This document shows, piece by piece, positions 34,859 to 43,834 of a stretch of 64,000 nucleotides of DNA. This DNA comes from Compostimonas suwonensis (GTDB lineage: Bacteria; Actinomycetota; Actinomycetes; Actinomycetales; Microbacteriaceae), in assembly GCF_002797855.1 (NCBI RefSeq), contig NZ_PGFB01000001.1, positions 310,001 to 374,000 of the forward strand. The letters run 5' to 3'. Below the pieces are notes generated by a model that made no database searches, was not told the origin of the DNA, and saw nothing but the letters and a program-made list of their open reading frames with translations. The position numbers and the translations under genes were made by a program. The first letter of the stretch is position 1. Each line of letters opens with the position of its first letter.

Positions 34859-36309
34859 ACCGTGAACTCAAACGCGTGAGCGTCGTCGTGCTCGTGATGT
34901 TCCTGGCCCTGCTCGGCTCGAGCACGGTCATCCAGGTGCTGCAGGCCGACAACCTGAACGCCGACTCCCGCAACACCCGAACCCTCTATGCCAGTTACTC
35001 GACCGAGCGCGGCCCCATCCTCGTGGGCGGCCAGCCGATCGCCCAGTCCGTGCCCACCGACGACAACTACAAGTTCCAGCGCGAGTACCCGCAGGGAGTG
35101 CTCTACGCGCAGGTGACCGGCTACATCCCCGTCAACGGCGAGGCGACCGGCATCGAGGCATCGCTCAACGACTACCTGAGCGGCACCTCCAACCAGCAGT
35201 TCTTCAACAAGATCAACAGCATCCTCACCGGCAAGAAGCCCCAGGGCGCCTCCGTCGAGGTCACGATCGACGCCACGGCTCAGCAGGCCGCCTACGACGC
35301 GCTCGGCGACTACCAGGGCTCGGTCGTCGTGACCGAGCCGAAGACCGGGCGCATCCTCGCGATGGTCTCCAAGCCCGGCTTCGACCCGAACGTGCTCGCC
35401 GTGCACGACGGCGAACAGGTCATCAGCGCCTACGACGAGCTGCTCAACGCACCCGGGGATCCGCTCATCAACCGCGCCATCGGCGGCGACCTCAACCCGC
35501 CCGGATCGATCTTCAAGCTCGTCGTGGCATCCGCTGCGCTCGAATCGGGCAAGTACACGCCCGACAGCAGCTTCCCCAACCTGGGCGAGTTCCAGCTGCC
35601 CGGCAGCTCGAGCGTCGTCATCAACTCGGGCGGCGGAACCTGCGGCGGCGGCAGCACCGTGACGATCGCCACGGCGATCGCGCTCTCGTGCAACATCCCG
35701 ATGGCCGAGCTCGGCATCGAACTCGGCAGCGGGCCCATCCGCGAGATGGCCGAGAAGTACGGCTTCAACGTCGAGCACGAGATCCCGATGACCGTCGAGG
35801 CGAGCACCTACCCGGTCATAACCGACGACGCATACACGGCTCTGTCGGCGTTCGGCCAGTACGAGGTGCGCGCGACGCCCATGCAGATGGCCATGGTCGT
35901 CGACGGCATCGCGAACGGCGGAGTCGTGATGGCGCCGAACCTCGTGCAGTCGATCACGGAGCCGAATCTGACTCCGATCGAGACCTTCGAGCCGAAGGAA
36001 TACAGCCGCCCGATCAGCGAGAAGACCGCCCAGGAAATCACCCAGATGATGGTGCGGTCGGTCCAGAGCGGGGCGGCGACTAATGCAACAATAGACGGAG
36101 TCAGCGTGGCCGGTAAGACGGGCACCGCCGAGAACGGGGCAGACGATCCCTACACTCTGTGGTTCACCGGATTTGCCCCTGCAGAGGATCCGCAATACGC
36201 AGTCACAGTCCTCGTGGAGGACGGTGGTGGTCTCGGCCAGACTGGATATGGCAACGGGATTACTGCTCCGATCGCAAAACAGGTACTAGAGGCGGTGCTG
36301 AATAAATGA
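34855..36309 (+). CDS. pbpA: Class B penicillin-binding protein (transpeptidase)
   Basis: A 484-aa protein: N-terminal membrane anchor (about 8-30), dimerisation region, transpeptidase domain with SxxK (GSIFK), SCN (SCNIPM) and KTG (AGKTGTAE). It is the partner of the SEDS protein encoded just before it, with a GTGA overlap. Confidence 0.96.
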   Translation: MNRELKRVSVVVLVMFLALLGSSTVIQVLQADNLNADSRNTRTLYASYSTERGPILVGGQPIAQSVPTDDNYKFQREYPQGVLYAQVTGYIPVNGEATGIEASLNDYLSGTSNQQFFNKINSILTGKKPQGASVEVTIDATAQQAAYDALGDYQGSVVVTEPKTGRILAMVSKPGFDPNVLAVHDGEQVISAYDELLNAPGDPLINRAIGGDLNPPGSIFKLVVASAALESGKYTPDSSFPNLGEFQLPGSSSVVINSGGGTCGGGSTVTIATAIALSCNIPMAELGIELGSGPIREMAEKYGFNVEHEIPMTVEASTYPVITDDAYTALSAFGQYEVRATPMQMAMVVDGIANGGVVMAPNLVQSITEPNLTPIETFEPKEYSRPISEKTAQEITQMMVRSVQSGAATNATIDGVSVAGKTGTAENGADDPYTLWFTGFAPAEDPQYAVTVLVEDGGGLGQTGYGNGITAPIAKQVLEAVLNK

Positions 36310-38042
36310 GACCCACAGCAGGGCTCACCTTCGGGGGACGATACGAGCTGCAATCGCGCATTGCGATCGGCGGCATGGGCGAGGTGTGGCAGGCCACAGA
36401 CCTCGTGATCGGTCGTACCGTCGCGATCAAGATCCTGAAAGACGAATACCTCGGAGACCCCGGGTTCCTCGAGCGGTTCCGGGCCGAGGCGCGTCACGCC
36501 GCCCTCGTCAACCACGAGGGCATCGCGAACGTCTTCGACTACGGCGAGGAAGAGGGCAGCGCCTACCTCGTTATGGAGCTCGTGCCGGGTGAGCCGCTCT
36601 CGGCGATCCTCGAACGCGAGCACGTTCTCAGCACCGACCGTGTGCTCGACATCATGGCCCAGACCGCGGCCGCTCTGCAGGCTGCGCACTCCGCTGGCCT
36701 CGTGCACCGCGACATCAAGCCCGGCAACCTGCTCATCACCCCCGAGGGCCGGGTCAAGATCACCGACTTCGGCATCGCGCGCATCGCCGATCAGGTTCCG
36801 CTCACGGCGACCGGTCAGGTCATGGGAACCGTGCAGTACCTCTCACCCGAGCAGGCGAGCGGCCACCCGGCGTCACCGACGACCGACATCTACTCCCTCG
36901 GCATCGTGGCCTACGAGTGCCTCGCCGGCCGCCGCCCCTTCACGGGCGAGTCGCAGGTCGCGATCGCGATGGCCCAGATCAACGAGGCGCCGCCCGAGCT
37001 GCCCGTGACCGTCGCCGTGCCCGTGCGCAACTTCGTGCTCGCGTGCATCGCGAAGAACCCCGCCGACCGTCCGGCCTCCGCCGCGCATGTCGCCCGCGCG
37101 GCTCAGGCGCTGCGCCGCGGGGACATCGCCGCGGCCGCTGCCGCCGTTCCGGCGATCCTCGGCGGCGCGGCGGCGCTGCCCACCCAGGCGACGACGCTCC
37201 TTCCCTCGTCTGCGCCGACCCAGGCGACGACCCTGCTCCCCGCCGGCGCGCCGCTCGACGAGCAGGAGGAGCCACTCGAGAAGAAGAAGCGCAGCCCGTG
37301 GACGTGGCCGCTCATCGCGCTCATCGCGCTTCTGGCGATCGCGCTCGTCGGCACGATCATCGCGATCCTCATCCCCCAGGGCGGCGGCACCACACAGCCT
37401 TCGCAGTCGACCACCTCATCGTCGACCCCGTCCAGCACCCCCACGCGGACGAGCACTCCGACGACGACCCCGACTCCCACGACGGTCACCGTCACCGAAG
37501 ACCAGTTCCTCGGCAAGTCGAGCGGCGAGGCGCGCGACATCCTGCAGAACGAAGGCCTCGTGGCCGACGTGCAGCAGGGCAACGCGGCGACCACGCCCGA
37601 GCAGGTCGACACGGTCTACTCGGTCAACCCGACCGGGAACCTGCAGGAGGGCGCGACCGTCACCCTCAAGGTCTACGGGCCGATGGCTGCGATCACCCCG
37701 CCGAGCTCCTCACCGGCGCTCAACGGCGGCGGCCCGACCTTCGAGCCGAACGCGAGCGTCAAGGTCAAGTGGGCGGCCGGGCAGTGCCCCGCCGGCCAGG
37801 AGCTCACGGGCTACAAGCTCTACTCCAACGATCCGAGCGTCTCGATCCCCAACGCCGGAAGCTTCCAGGCCTCGGTGACAGACACGACGATCACGGCGGG
37901 CAGCGACTCCTTCAGCCTCACCTACACCTTCTTCTGCGGGCCGGTCGAGTCGGGGCAGTCACCTCCGCTCGACGTCACAGTGCAGGCGGCCTCGAACCCG
38001 ACGAACACGCCCGCGGGTGACGAGGGCGACGGACAGGGATAG
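36306..38042 (+). CDS. pknA: Ser/Thr protein kinase with one PASTA domain (PknA-position)
   Basis: A 578-aa protein: Hanks-type kinase domain (about 12-275) with GGMGEVW, VAIKILK, HRDIKPGN and DFGIAR, a Ser/Thr/Pro linker, a transmembrane helix (about 335-360), one PASTA-like domain (about 395-460) and a further extracellular beta-rich module of about 100 aa ending in Ser/Asn-rich sequence. Mycobacterial PknA lacks extracellular domains, so the PASTA plus extra module is a lineage feature. ATGA overlap with pbpA. Confidence 0.94.
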   Translation: MRPTAGLTFGGRYELQSRIAIGGMGEVWQATDLVIGRTVAIKILKDEYLGDPGFLERFRAEARHAALVNHEGIANVFDYGEEEGSAYLVMELVPGEPLSAILEREHVLSTDRVLDIMAQTAAALQAAHSAGLVHRDIKPGNLLITPEGRVKITDFGIARIADQVPLTATGQVMGTVQYLSPEQASGHPASPTTDIYSLGIVAYECLAGRRPFTGESQVAIAMAQINEAPPELPVTVAVPVRNFVLACIAKNPADRPASAAHVARAAQALRRGDIAAAAAAVPAILGGAAALPTQATTLLPSSAPTQATTLLPAGAPLDEQEEPLEKKKRSPWTWPLIALIALLAIALVGTIIAILIPQGGGTTQPSQSTTSSSTPSSTPTRTSTPTTTPTPTTVTVTEDQFLGKSSGEARDILQNEGLVADVQQGNAATTPEQVDTVYSVNPTGNLQEGATVTLKVYGPMAAITPPSSSPALNGGGPTFEPNASVKVKWAAGQCPAGQELTGYKLYSNDPSVSIPNAGSFQASVTDTTITAGSDSFSLTYTFFCGPVESGQSPPLDVTVQAASNPTNTPAGDEGDGQG

Positions 38043-38102
38043 CCTCACGTCGTCCCATTACACTGTCGGTAGTTCTTTCACTGCCATACCTGGAGTTGCA
38101 CC

Positions 38103-39824
38103 GTGACCGAAGACACTCGCCTCGTTGCGGGCCGCTATCAGGTCGGTGAGCTGGTCGGCCGGGGTGGTATGTCAGACGTCCACAAGGGCGTCGACACACG
38201 CCTCGGGCGCACCGTCGCGATCAAACTCCTGAAGACCTCCCTCGCGACCGACCCCGTCTTCCGCACGCGCTTCCGCCAGGAGGCGCAGGCGGCGGCGAGG
38301 ATGGCGCACCCGACGATCGTGCGCGTCTTCGATGCGGGCGAGGAGACCATCACCGGTCCGGGCGGCGCCGAGGCGCAGCTGCCGTTCATCGTCATGGAGT
38401 ACGTCGAGGGCACGCTCCTGCGCGACATCATCAAACGCGGGCCGCTCGACCCGAGCGAGGCCGTGCGGATCACCGAGGGCATCCTCACGGCTCTCGAGTA
38501 CTCCCACCGGGCGGGAGTCGTGCACCGCGACATCAAACCCGGCAACGTGATGATCACCAAGACCGGCCAGGTCAAGGTCATGGACTTCGGCATCGCCCGG
38601 GCGATCTCCGACTCGTCGACGACCGTCGCGCAGACGACGGCGATCCTCGGGACGGCATCGTACTTCTCGCCCGAGCAGGCGAAGGGCGAGACGGTCGACG
38701 CGCGAACCGACCTCTACTCCACGGGCGTCGTGCTCTTCGAGATGCTCACCGGCAAACCGCCGTTCCGCGCCGAGACCCCCGTCGCGGTCGCCTATCAGCA
38801 CGTCAGCGAGACTCCGGTCAAGCCGAGCAGCATCAACTCGAGGGTCTCGCCGGCACTCGACACCGTCGTCATGCGCGCCCTCGCGAAAGACCGCTTCGAG
38901 CGGTACCAGAGCGCTGCCGAGTTCCGTGACGACGTGGAGATCGCCGGCCAGGGCCGGGTCCCCATCCACAAGACCTTCGACGAGACGGCGGGCCTCTTCG
39001 GAGCGCCACCACCACGCACCTCCGGCTCCGAGCTCGCGCTCAAACAGCTCACCGAAGACGACAGGATGGTCCGCACCCAGAACCGGCCGCCCGTCGTCTG
39101 GATCTGGGCGGGCATCGCGAGCATCGCGGTGATCATCTTCGCCGTCGTGTTCTGGGTGCTCAGCCTCACGCCCACCCAGGTTCTGCCCGACACCTCCCGT
39201 GAGGTCCCGAACCTCGCAGGAATGACCTACGACCAGGCACAGACGGCCCTGCAGGAGGACGACCTCGCCGCGACGCGTGTCGACGTGCCGAGCGAAACCG
39301 TAGAAGTCGACCAGGTCATCGAGACGATGCCGCCGGCCGGAACGATCGTCTCGCCCGGCCAGGTCGTCAAGGTCTCCGTCTCGACCGGCAAGCAGCCGGT
39401 GGAGATCCCCGATCTCACCAACCTCCCGCTGGGTCAGGCCGAGGCCGCTCTCGCCACCGCCGGGCTGACCCTCGGCACGGTCGACAGGGAGAACTCCCCG
39501 ACGGTGCTCGCCGACGTCGTGCTGCGCTCCGACCCGGCGGCGAAGGCGGCCGGCCACGCCGGCGACACCGTGAACCTCGTCGTCTCGAGCGGCGTCGTCA
39601 CGATCCCGGATGTCGTCGGCCAGCCCCTCGGCTCGGCCACGGTCGTCCTCACGGGCGAGAGCCTGCAGCTCGTCGTGACCCCCCAGCCCGATCCCGCCTG
39701 CCCGGCGCAGCCGGGGTCACCGGTGACCCAGCAATCGCTCGCCCCGGGCGATGTTCCGCAGAAGTCGGCGGTCACCCTCACCTACTGCGCGGGCGACGCA
39801 CAGCCGGAGGCTCCGGCCGGCTGA
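38103..39824 (+). CDS. pknB: PASTA-domain Ser/Thr protein kinase PknB
   Basis: A 573-aa protein: kinase domain (about 11-275) with GRGGMSDVHKG, VAIKLLK, HRDIKPGN and DFGIARA, a juxtamembrane region, a transmembrane helix (about 337-360) and three PASTA repeats (starting near 370, 437 and 505: REVPNLAGMTYDQAQ, VEIPDLTNLPLGQAE, VTIPDVVGQPLGSAT). It senses peptidoglycan fragments and controls growth and division. The GTG at 38103 has GGAG upstream; a 60-bp gap from pknA may hold a separate promoter. Confidence 0.96.
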   Translation: MTEDTRLVAGRYQVGELVGRGGMSDVHKGVDTRLGRTVAIKLLKTSLATDPVFRTRFRQEAQAAARMAHPTIVRVFDAGEETITGPGGAEAQLPFIVMEYVEGTLLRDIIKRGPLDPSEAVRITEGILTALEYSHRAGVVHRDIKPGNVMITKTGQVKVMDFGIARAISDSSTTVAQTTAILGTASYFSPEQAKGETVDARTDLYSTGVVLFEMLTGKPPFRAETPVAVAYQHVSETPVKPSSINSRVSPALDTVVMRALAKDRFERYQSAAEFRDDVEIAGQGRVPIHKTFDETAGLFGAPPPRTSGSELALKQLTEDDRMVRTQNRPPVVWIWAGIASIAVIIFAVVFWVLSLTPTQVLPDTSREVPNLAGMTYDQAQTALQEDDLAATRVDVPSETVEVDQVIETMPPAGTIVSPGQVVKVSVSTGKQPVEIPDLTNLPLGQAEAALATAGLTLGTVDRENSPTVLADVVLRSDPAAKAAGHAGDTVNLVVSSGVVTIPDVVGQPLGSATVVLTGESLQLVVTPQPDPACPAQPGSPVTQQSLAPGDVPQKSAVTLTYCAGDAQPEAPAG

Positions 39825-39874
39825 CCCGAGCCCTGCTGAAGGCCCCCGCGCGGCTGCAGCCCCGCATTCGGCCT

Positions 39875-40528
39875 CTAGTCGCGCCCGGGCTCGCTCAGAC
39901 GCACGAGCGGGTTGAGCGAACGCGCCGCCTCACGCGCGGCGGGCAGACCGGCGACCGCCAGCCAGTTGCCGAGCATCCGGTACCCGCCCTCGGTCAGCAC
40001 CGACTCCGGGTGGAACTGCACACCGTAGATGTGCGCCTCGCGGTGCCGAAGACCCATGATGACTCCCCCGCTCGTGCGCGAGGTCACCTCGAGCTCGAGG
40101 GGAACCGTGCCGTCGACGACGGCGAGGGAGTGGTACCGCGTGGCCGTGAACGGCTGAGGCACCCCGTCATAGAAGTCGCTGTCGTCATGGCTGATGAGCG
40201 AGGTCTTGCCGTGCATGAGCTCTTCGGCGTTCGTGACCGTGGCGCCGAAGGCCTCGGCGATCGCCTGATGCCCGAGGCACACTCCGAGCAGCGGCGTGCC
40301 GGTGCTCAGCGCCGCGCGCACGAAGGGGATCGAGGTTCCCGCGTCGGCCGGCTTACCGGGCCCCGGCGAGAGCAGCACCGCGTCGTACTCGGCGATGCGC
40401 GCCGCTACGTCGGATGCCGGGAAGAGATCGTTGCGCACGACCTCGGTCTCGGCGCCCAGCTGCAGCAGATAGCCGTTGAGGGTGTAGACGAAGCTGTCGT
40501 AGTTGTCGACGACGAGGACGCGGGTCAT
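39875..40528 (-). CDS. pabA: Class I glutamine amidotransferase (PabA/TrpG)
   Basis: A 217-aa amidotransferase with the catalytic triad Cys in LLGVCLGHQAI and His-Glu in GVQFHPES. It supplies ammonia to aminodeoxychorismate or anthranilate synthase; the conserved position next to pknB in actinobacteria favours PabA. The ATG at 40528 overlaps the stop of the small gene upstream (ATGA), so the two are coupled. Confidence 0.92.
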   Translation of the reverse strand: MTRVLVVDNYDSFVYTLNGYLLQLGAETEVVRNDLFPASDVAARIAEYDAVLLSPGPGKPADAGTSIPFVRAALSTGTPLLGVCLGHQAIAEAFGATVTNAEELMHGKTSLISHDDSDFYDGVPQPFTATRYHSLAVVDGTVPLELEVTSRTSGGVIMGLRHREAHIYGVQFHPESVLTEGGYRMLGNWLAVAGLPAAREAARSLNPLVRLSEPGRD

Positions 40529-40683
40529 CCGCCCACCGTCGCTTCCTGCGGGTTGATCATCTGGTCGACCCAGGGGAAGACCCAGGTCGCGAGCACGAAG
40601 AGCACGGCGGCCACGAGGATGAGCACGAAGATGATGCGCAACCAGACCGGTCCGGGAAGGATTCTCCACAGCGATGCGTACAT
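40525..40683 (-). CDS. Small single-pass membrane protein between sortase and pabA
   Basis: A 52-aa ORF: MYASLWRILPGPVWLRIIF leads into a hydrophobic helix (about 15-38, LVAAVLFVLATWVFPWV), ending NPQEATVGG. It lies 6 bp after the sortase stop and overlaps pabA by 4 bp, an arrangement typical of real translated genes. Similar short proteins occupy this position in many actinobacteria. No function is known. Confidence 0.8.
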   Translation of the reverse strand: MYASLWRILPGPVWLRIIFVLILVAAVLFVLATWVFPWVDQMINPQEATVGG

Positions 40684-40689
40684 GTCTTT

Positions 40690-41538
40690 TTATCCTTGAG
40701 CTTGGACGTCGGCGTTCACGGCCGCGGCGATGTCGGCGGGCGGGCCGGCCGAGGTCGGCTGCCACGACTCGAAGACGCCGTAGGCGATGATGCGTTCCGC
40801 CGTCGAGTACAGGGGGTTGCAGCTCGTGAGCGTGATGATGCGGTCGGTGGGCGCGATGCCGTCGACACCGGGAACCGGGTTCAGCACGTCGACCTGGGTG
40901 TCTTGCACGTACTCCAGGTCACGGAAGCGATAGGTGTACCAGCCGTCTTGCGTCTGCACGTAGATGGGGTCGCCGAGCTGGAACTCGTTGATGAGATGCA
41001 TACCGCCGCCGTAGGCGCTGCGGTGGGCGGCCACCGCGAAGTTGCCGACCTCGCCGGGCATCTGGGTTCCCGGGTAGTGGCCGATGCCGAGGTACTCGCT
41101 GTTGAGCACGTTCGTTCCCGTGCCCTCCGCGATCTTGCGGGGCTTGTTGATGTCGTAGCGCGGGATGTAGAGCACCGCGAAGGCCTCGCCATCGGTCGGG
41201 GCCGCTCCGACCACGGGGTCGCCGTAGCCGACGGCGGGGTCGGGCGGCGGGGCGGTCGGGTCTTGCGTCGCGCGATCGTTCTCGATGAACTGCTGGGTGA
41301 GGTCTTGCGCCGCCGAGGCCTGTTGGTTCGACATGATCCAGTCGTTCCACCAGAGCTGCCAACCCAGGAAGAGCAGGACGACGACACCTCCCGTGATGAG
41401 CACTTCGCCGAGCACGCCGAAGAAGGTCGGCCGTGATCTGCGTCGCCTGTTGCGCGGGCGCCGCATCGGTGTGTCGTCGTTTCGCCGGGGGTTCGGATCG
41501 TCGCGGGGCACACCGAGCTCATCAAAGAGGTCAGTCAT
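40690..41538 (-). CDS. srtE: Class E sortase
   Basis: A 282-aa membrane-anchored transpeptidase: basic N-terminus, transmembrane helix (about 39-63, TFFGVLGEVLITGGVVVLLFL) and sortase domain with His in VAAHRSAYG and the catalytic TLTSCNPLYS; the Arg is in TAERIIAYG. It anchors surface proteins, probably with LAXTG-like signals. It starts an operon with the small membrane ORF and pabA. Confidence 0.95.
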   Translation of the reverse strand: MTDLFDELGVPRDDPNPRRNDDTPMRRPRNRRRRSRPTFFGVLGEVLITGGVVVLLFLGWQLWWNDWIMSNQQASAAQDLTQQFIENDRATQDPTAPPPDPAVGYGDPVVGAAPTDGEAFAVLYIPRYDINKPRKIAEGTGTNVLNSEYLGIGHYPGTQMPGEVGNFAVAAHRSAYGGGMHLINEFQLGDPIYVQTQDGWYTYRFRDLEYVQDTQVDVLNPVPGVDGIAPTDRIITLTSCNPLYSTAERIIAYGVFESWQPTSAGPPADIAAAVNADVQAQG

Positions 41539-41661
41539 GGCAGAATTCTATCCGGCGAAGTCGACGTGTCTTCCGTGAGTTCGCCGTGTGCCGGAGTGGG
41601 GGCCGGGCGCGCCCGGAGCACCGTGACGGATGTGCGCCATCCACCGGTTGCGCCGACACTG

Positions 41662-41667
41662 TAGAAT
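41662..41667 (+). promoter_or_regulatory. -10 element of a likely leaderless transcript (crgA)
   Basis: TAGAAT ends 7 nt before the ATG at 41675; there is no ribosome-binding site between them. Confidence 0.6.
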
Positions 41668-41674
41668 CTCCCAC

Positions 41675-41920
41675 ATGGCACGCGCGAAGACCAACACCAA
41701 GCCCGTACGGACGGACGAGTCCACCTCCGGAGAGCAGGCCCCCAACCCGGTGTGGTTCAAGCCGGTCATGTTCGGCTTTATGCTGCTGGGGCTGGCCTGG
41801 ATCATCCTCTTCTACGTGAGCCAGGGCACTCTGCCCGTCAAGGATCTCGGTTCGTGGAACATCCTCATCGGCTTCGGCATCGCCTTCGTCGGCTTCCTCA
41901 TGACAACACGCTGGCGCTGA
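41675..41920 (+). CDS. crgA: Cell division protein CrgA
   Basis: An 81-aa protein with a hydrophilic N-terminus and two transmembrane helices (about 29-50 and 59-78), containing NPVWFKPVMFGFMLLGLAWI and the C-terminal GIAFVGFLMTTRWR. CrgA is an actinobacterial divisome membrane protein that helps recruit PBPs and coordinate septation. It is monocistronic and divergent from the sortase. Confidence 0.95.
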   Translation: MARAKTNTKPVRTDESTSGEQAPNPVWFKPVMFGFMLLGLAWIILFYVSQGTLPVKDLGSWNILIGFGIAFVGFLMTTRWR

Positions 41921-42215
41921 GGCCATTCCTCCCCTCGCCCGACTCGCGTGATCCCGGCGGTTCACGCACCCGCCCTTCACGCACCCCGTAGGCCACCCGC
42001 GTAGCTCGCGCACTCCGGGTCACGGCATCCACCGGTCTGCCACCCGGTCCCTCCGGCCCTCCGCTCGCAGCGATTCGAGCCGCCGCGCCGCTCCCGTCTC
42101 AGCGCACGCGCGCACTCCGACGGGCAGGATGTCACATGCTTCGTGTCACGCACACGGGGTACAGAGCAATTACACCGGTGTAACTATCCCCACTGTTAAT
42201 AAACCTGTGGATAAC
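41921..42215. other. Convergent intergenic region with a palindrome and a perfect DnaA box
   Basis: No gene. It contains the perfect palindrome TTACACCGGTGTAA (42170-42183), AT-rich GTTAATAAAC, and TGTGGATAA (42206-42214, a perfect DnaA box on the minus strand) in a CTGTGGATAACTC context also found in oriC. Confidence 0.5.
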
Positions 42216-43064
42216 TCAGACGAGGGTGTAGCCCTTGATGACGCTGGCGACGATGAGCACGACCGCGAGCGCGACGAGAAGCGTGATCTGCAGCCCCTTC
42301 TGGTTGCGGCGCCGCGTCTCGGTGAAGATGAGGCCCACGAGCGCACCGCCGACGAGTCCGCCGAGGTGCGCCTGCCACGCGATGTTGAAACCCGGGATGA
42401 ATCCGATCACGAGGTTGATCGCCAGCAGCACGAGCAGCTGCGCGCTGTTGCCGCCGAGCCTGCGCTGGATCACGAAGAAGGCGCCCATGAGGCCGAAGAT
42501 GGCTCCGGATGCCCCGACCACGGGAACTCGCGGGTCTGCCAGCAGCAGCACCCCGACCGAGCCGGCGAGCCCGCTGATGAGATAGAGCGAGAGGAAGCGG
42601 ATGTGGCCGAGATAGCTCTCGAGGAGCCGGCCGAAGATCCACAGCGTGTACATGTTCAGCAGGACGTGCAGATAGAACGAGGTCGAGTGCACGAACACCG
42701 CCGTGAGGAGACGCCACGGCTCGAACAGCACCGGAGTCGAGTAGACGCCCGCGTATTGGAGCGCCTGGGTGACCCCCAGTCCGGGTATGAGCTGCAGCAC
42801 GAACACCAGGATGGTGACCGCGATGAGCACATAGGTGACGGTCGGGCGCCCCTCGCCGGTCAGGCGGGTGAGCACCCGGCGCTTCTTGATGCGCGGAGCC
42901 GACTGCCTCTGCTCCTTCATGCACTCCGGGCAGATGACGCCGACCGCGCCCTGCGTCTGGCATTCGGGGCAGATCGTGCGACCGCATCGCTGGCACAGCA
43001 CGAAGCTCTGCCGGTCGGGATGCCGGTAGCAGTAGTTGTCCCGGGACGCGGGGGCCTCGGTCAC
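42216..43064 (-). CDS. Rhomboid-family intramembrane serine protease with zinc-finger N-terminus
   Basis: A 282-aa protein. The N-terminal 50 residues form a B-box-like zinc finger (CYRHPDR, CQRCGRTICPECQ, CPEC). The rhomboid core of six helices follows: HVLLNMYTLWIFG, the catalytic Ser in GASGAIFGLMGA and the catalytic His in WQAHLGGLVGG. GTG start after AGAGGA. Substrate is unknown. Confidence 0.95.
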   Translation of the reverse strand: MTEAPASRDNYCYRHPDRQSFVLCQRCGRTICPECQTQGAVGVICPECMKEQRQSAPRIKKRRVLTRLTGEGRPTVTYVLIAVTILVFVLQLIPGLGVTQALQYAGVYSTPVLFEPWRLLTAVFVHSTSFYLHVLLNMYTLWIFGRLLESYLGHIRFLSLYLISGLAGSVGVLLLADPRVPVVGASGAIFGLMGAFFVIQRRLGGNSAQLLVLLAINLVIGFIPGFNIAWQAHLGGLVGGALVGLIFTETRRRNQKGLQITLLVALAVVLIVASVIKGYTLV

Positions 43065-43149
43065 GGAGTCCTCTTCGGGGAGCTAGGGGTTGAGGTGCGG
43101 ATTCGCGGACGTCGGGAGCTCAGACGCCCAGGAGCTCGAGGAGCTCGGG

Positions 43150-43689
43150 TCAGACGTTCTCGACGGTGACCGATTCGATCACGACATCGTCGAGCGGGCG
43201 GTCGCGGCCGTCGGTCGGGACCTTGCCGAGCTTGTCGACGACCTGGCGGGAGGCCTCGTCGTCGACCGAGCCGAAGATCGAGTGCTTGCCCTGCAGCCAG
43301 GTGGTCGGGCCGACGGTGATGAAGAACTGCGAGCCGTTGGTGCCGCGGCCCCCCTGGATGCCGGCGTTGGCCATGGCGAGCACGTAGGGCTCGGTGAAGT
43401 CGAGCTCGGGGTTGATCTCGTCGTCGAACTGGTATCCCGGCCCGCCGATGCCCTGACCGAGCGGGTCGCCGCCCTGGATCATGAACCCGGGGATGATGCG
43501 GTGGAAGATCGTTCCGTCGTACAGCTTGTCGGTGGAGACCTTGCCCGTGGTGGGGTGGGTCCACTCGATCTCGCCCGTGGCGAGGCCGACGAAGTTCTTG
43601 ACGGTCTTCGGGGCGTGGTTGCCGTAGAGGTTGACCTTGATGTCACCGTAGTTGGTGTGGAGCGTAGCGACGGCCGTGTGCTTTGACAT
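43150..43689 (-). CDS. ppiA: Cyclophilin-type peptidyl-prolyl cis-trans isomerase
   Basis: A 179-aa cytoplasmic isomerase with the active-site segments FHRIIPGFMIQGGDP, MANAGIQGGRGTNGSQFFIT and the Trp of TTWLQGKHSIFG. Its location near dnaA/gyrA matches the conserved actinobacterial order (Rv0009 in M. tuberculosis). Confidence 0.97.
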   Translation of the reverse strand: MSKHTAVATLHTNYGDIKVNLYGNHAPKTVKNFVGLATGEIEWTHPTTGKVSTDKLYDGTIFHRIIPGFMIQGGDPLGQGIGGPGYQFDDEINPELDFTEPYVLAMANAGIQGGRGTNGSQFFITVGPTTWLQGKHSIFGSVDDEASRQVVDKLGKVPTDGRDRPLDDVVIESVTVENV

Positions 43690-43834
43690 GTGTCAATTCT
43701 TGCACAGCGCCCACGCGCAACCCCCTCGTGCCAGTTCCGCTCACCGCTGAATCACGGCCGGCTCGCAGAGCGCTCACGGCGCTTTCAGTGGCAAGATGGT
43801 ACCTGTTCGTTACACGACGTCAATGGAGGTCCAG

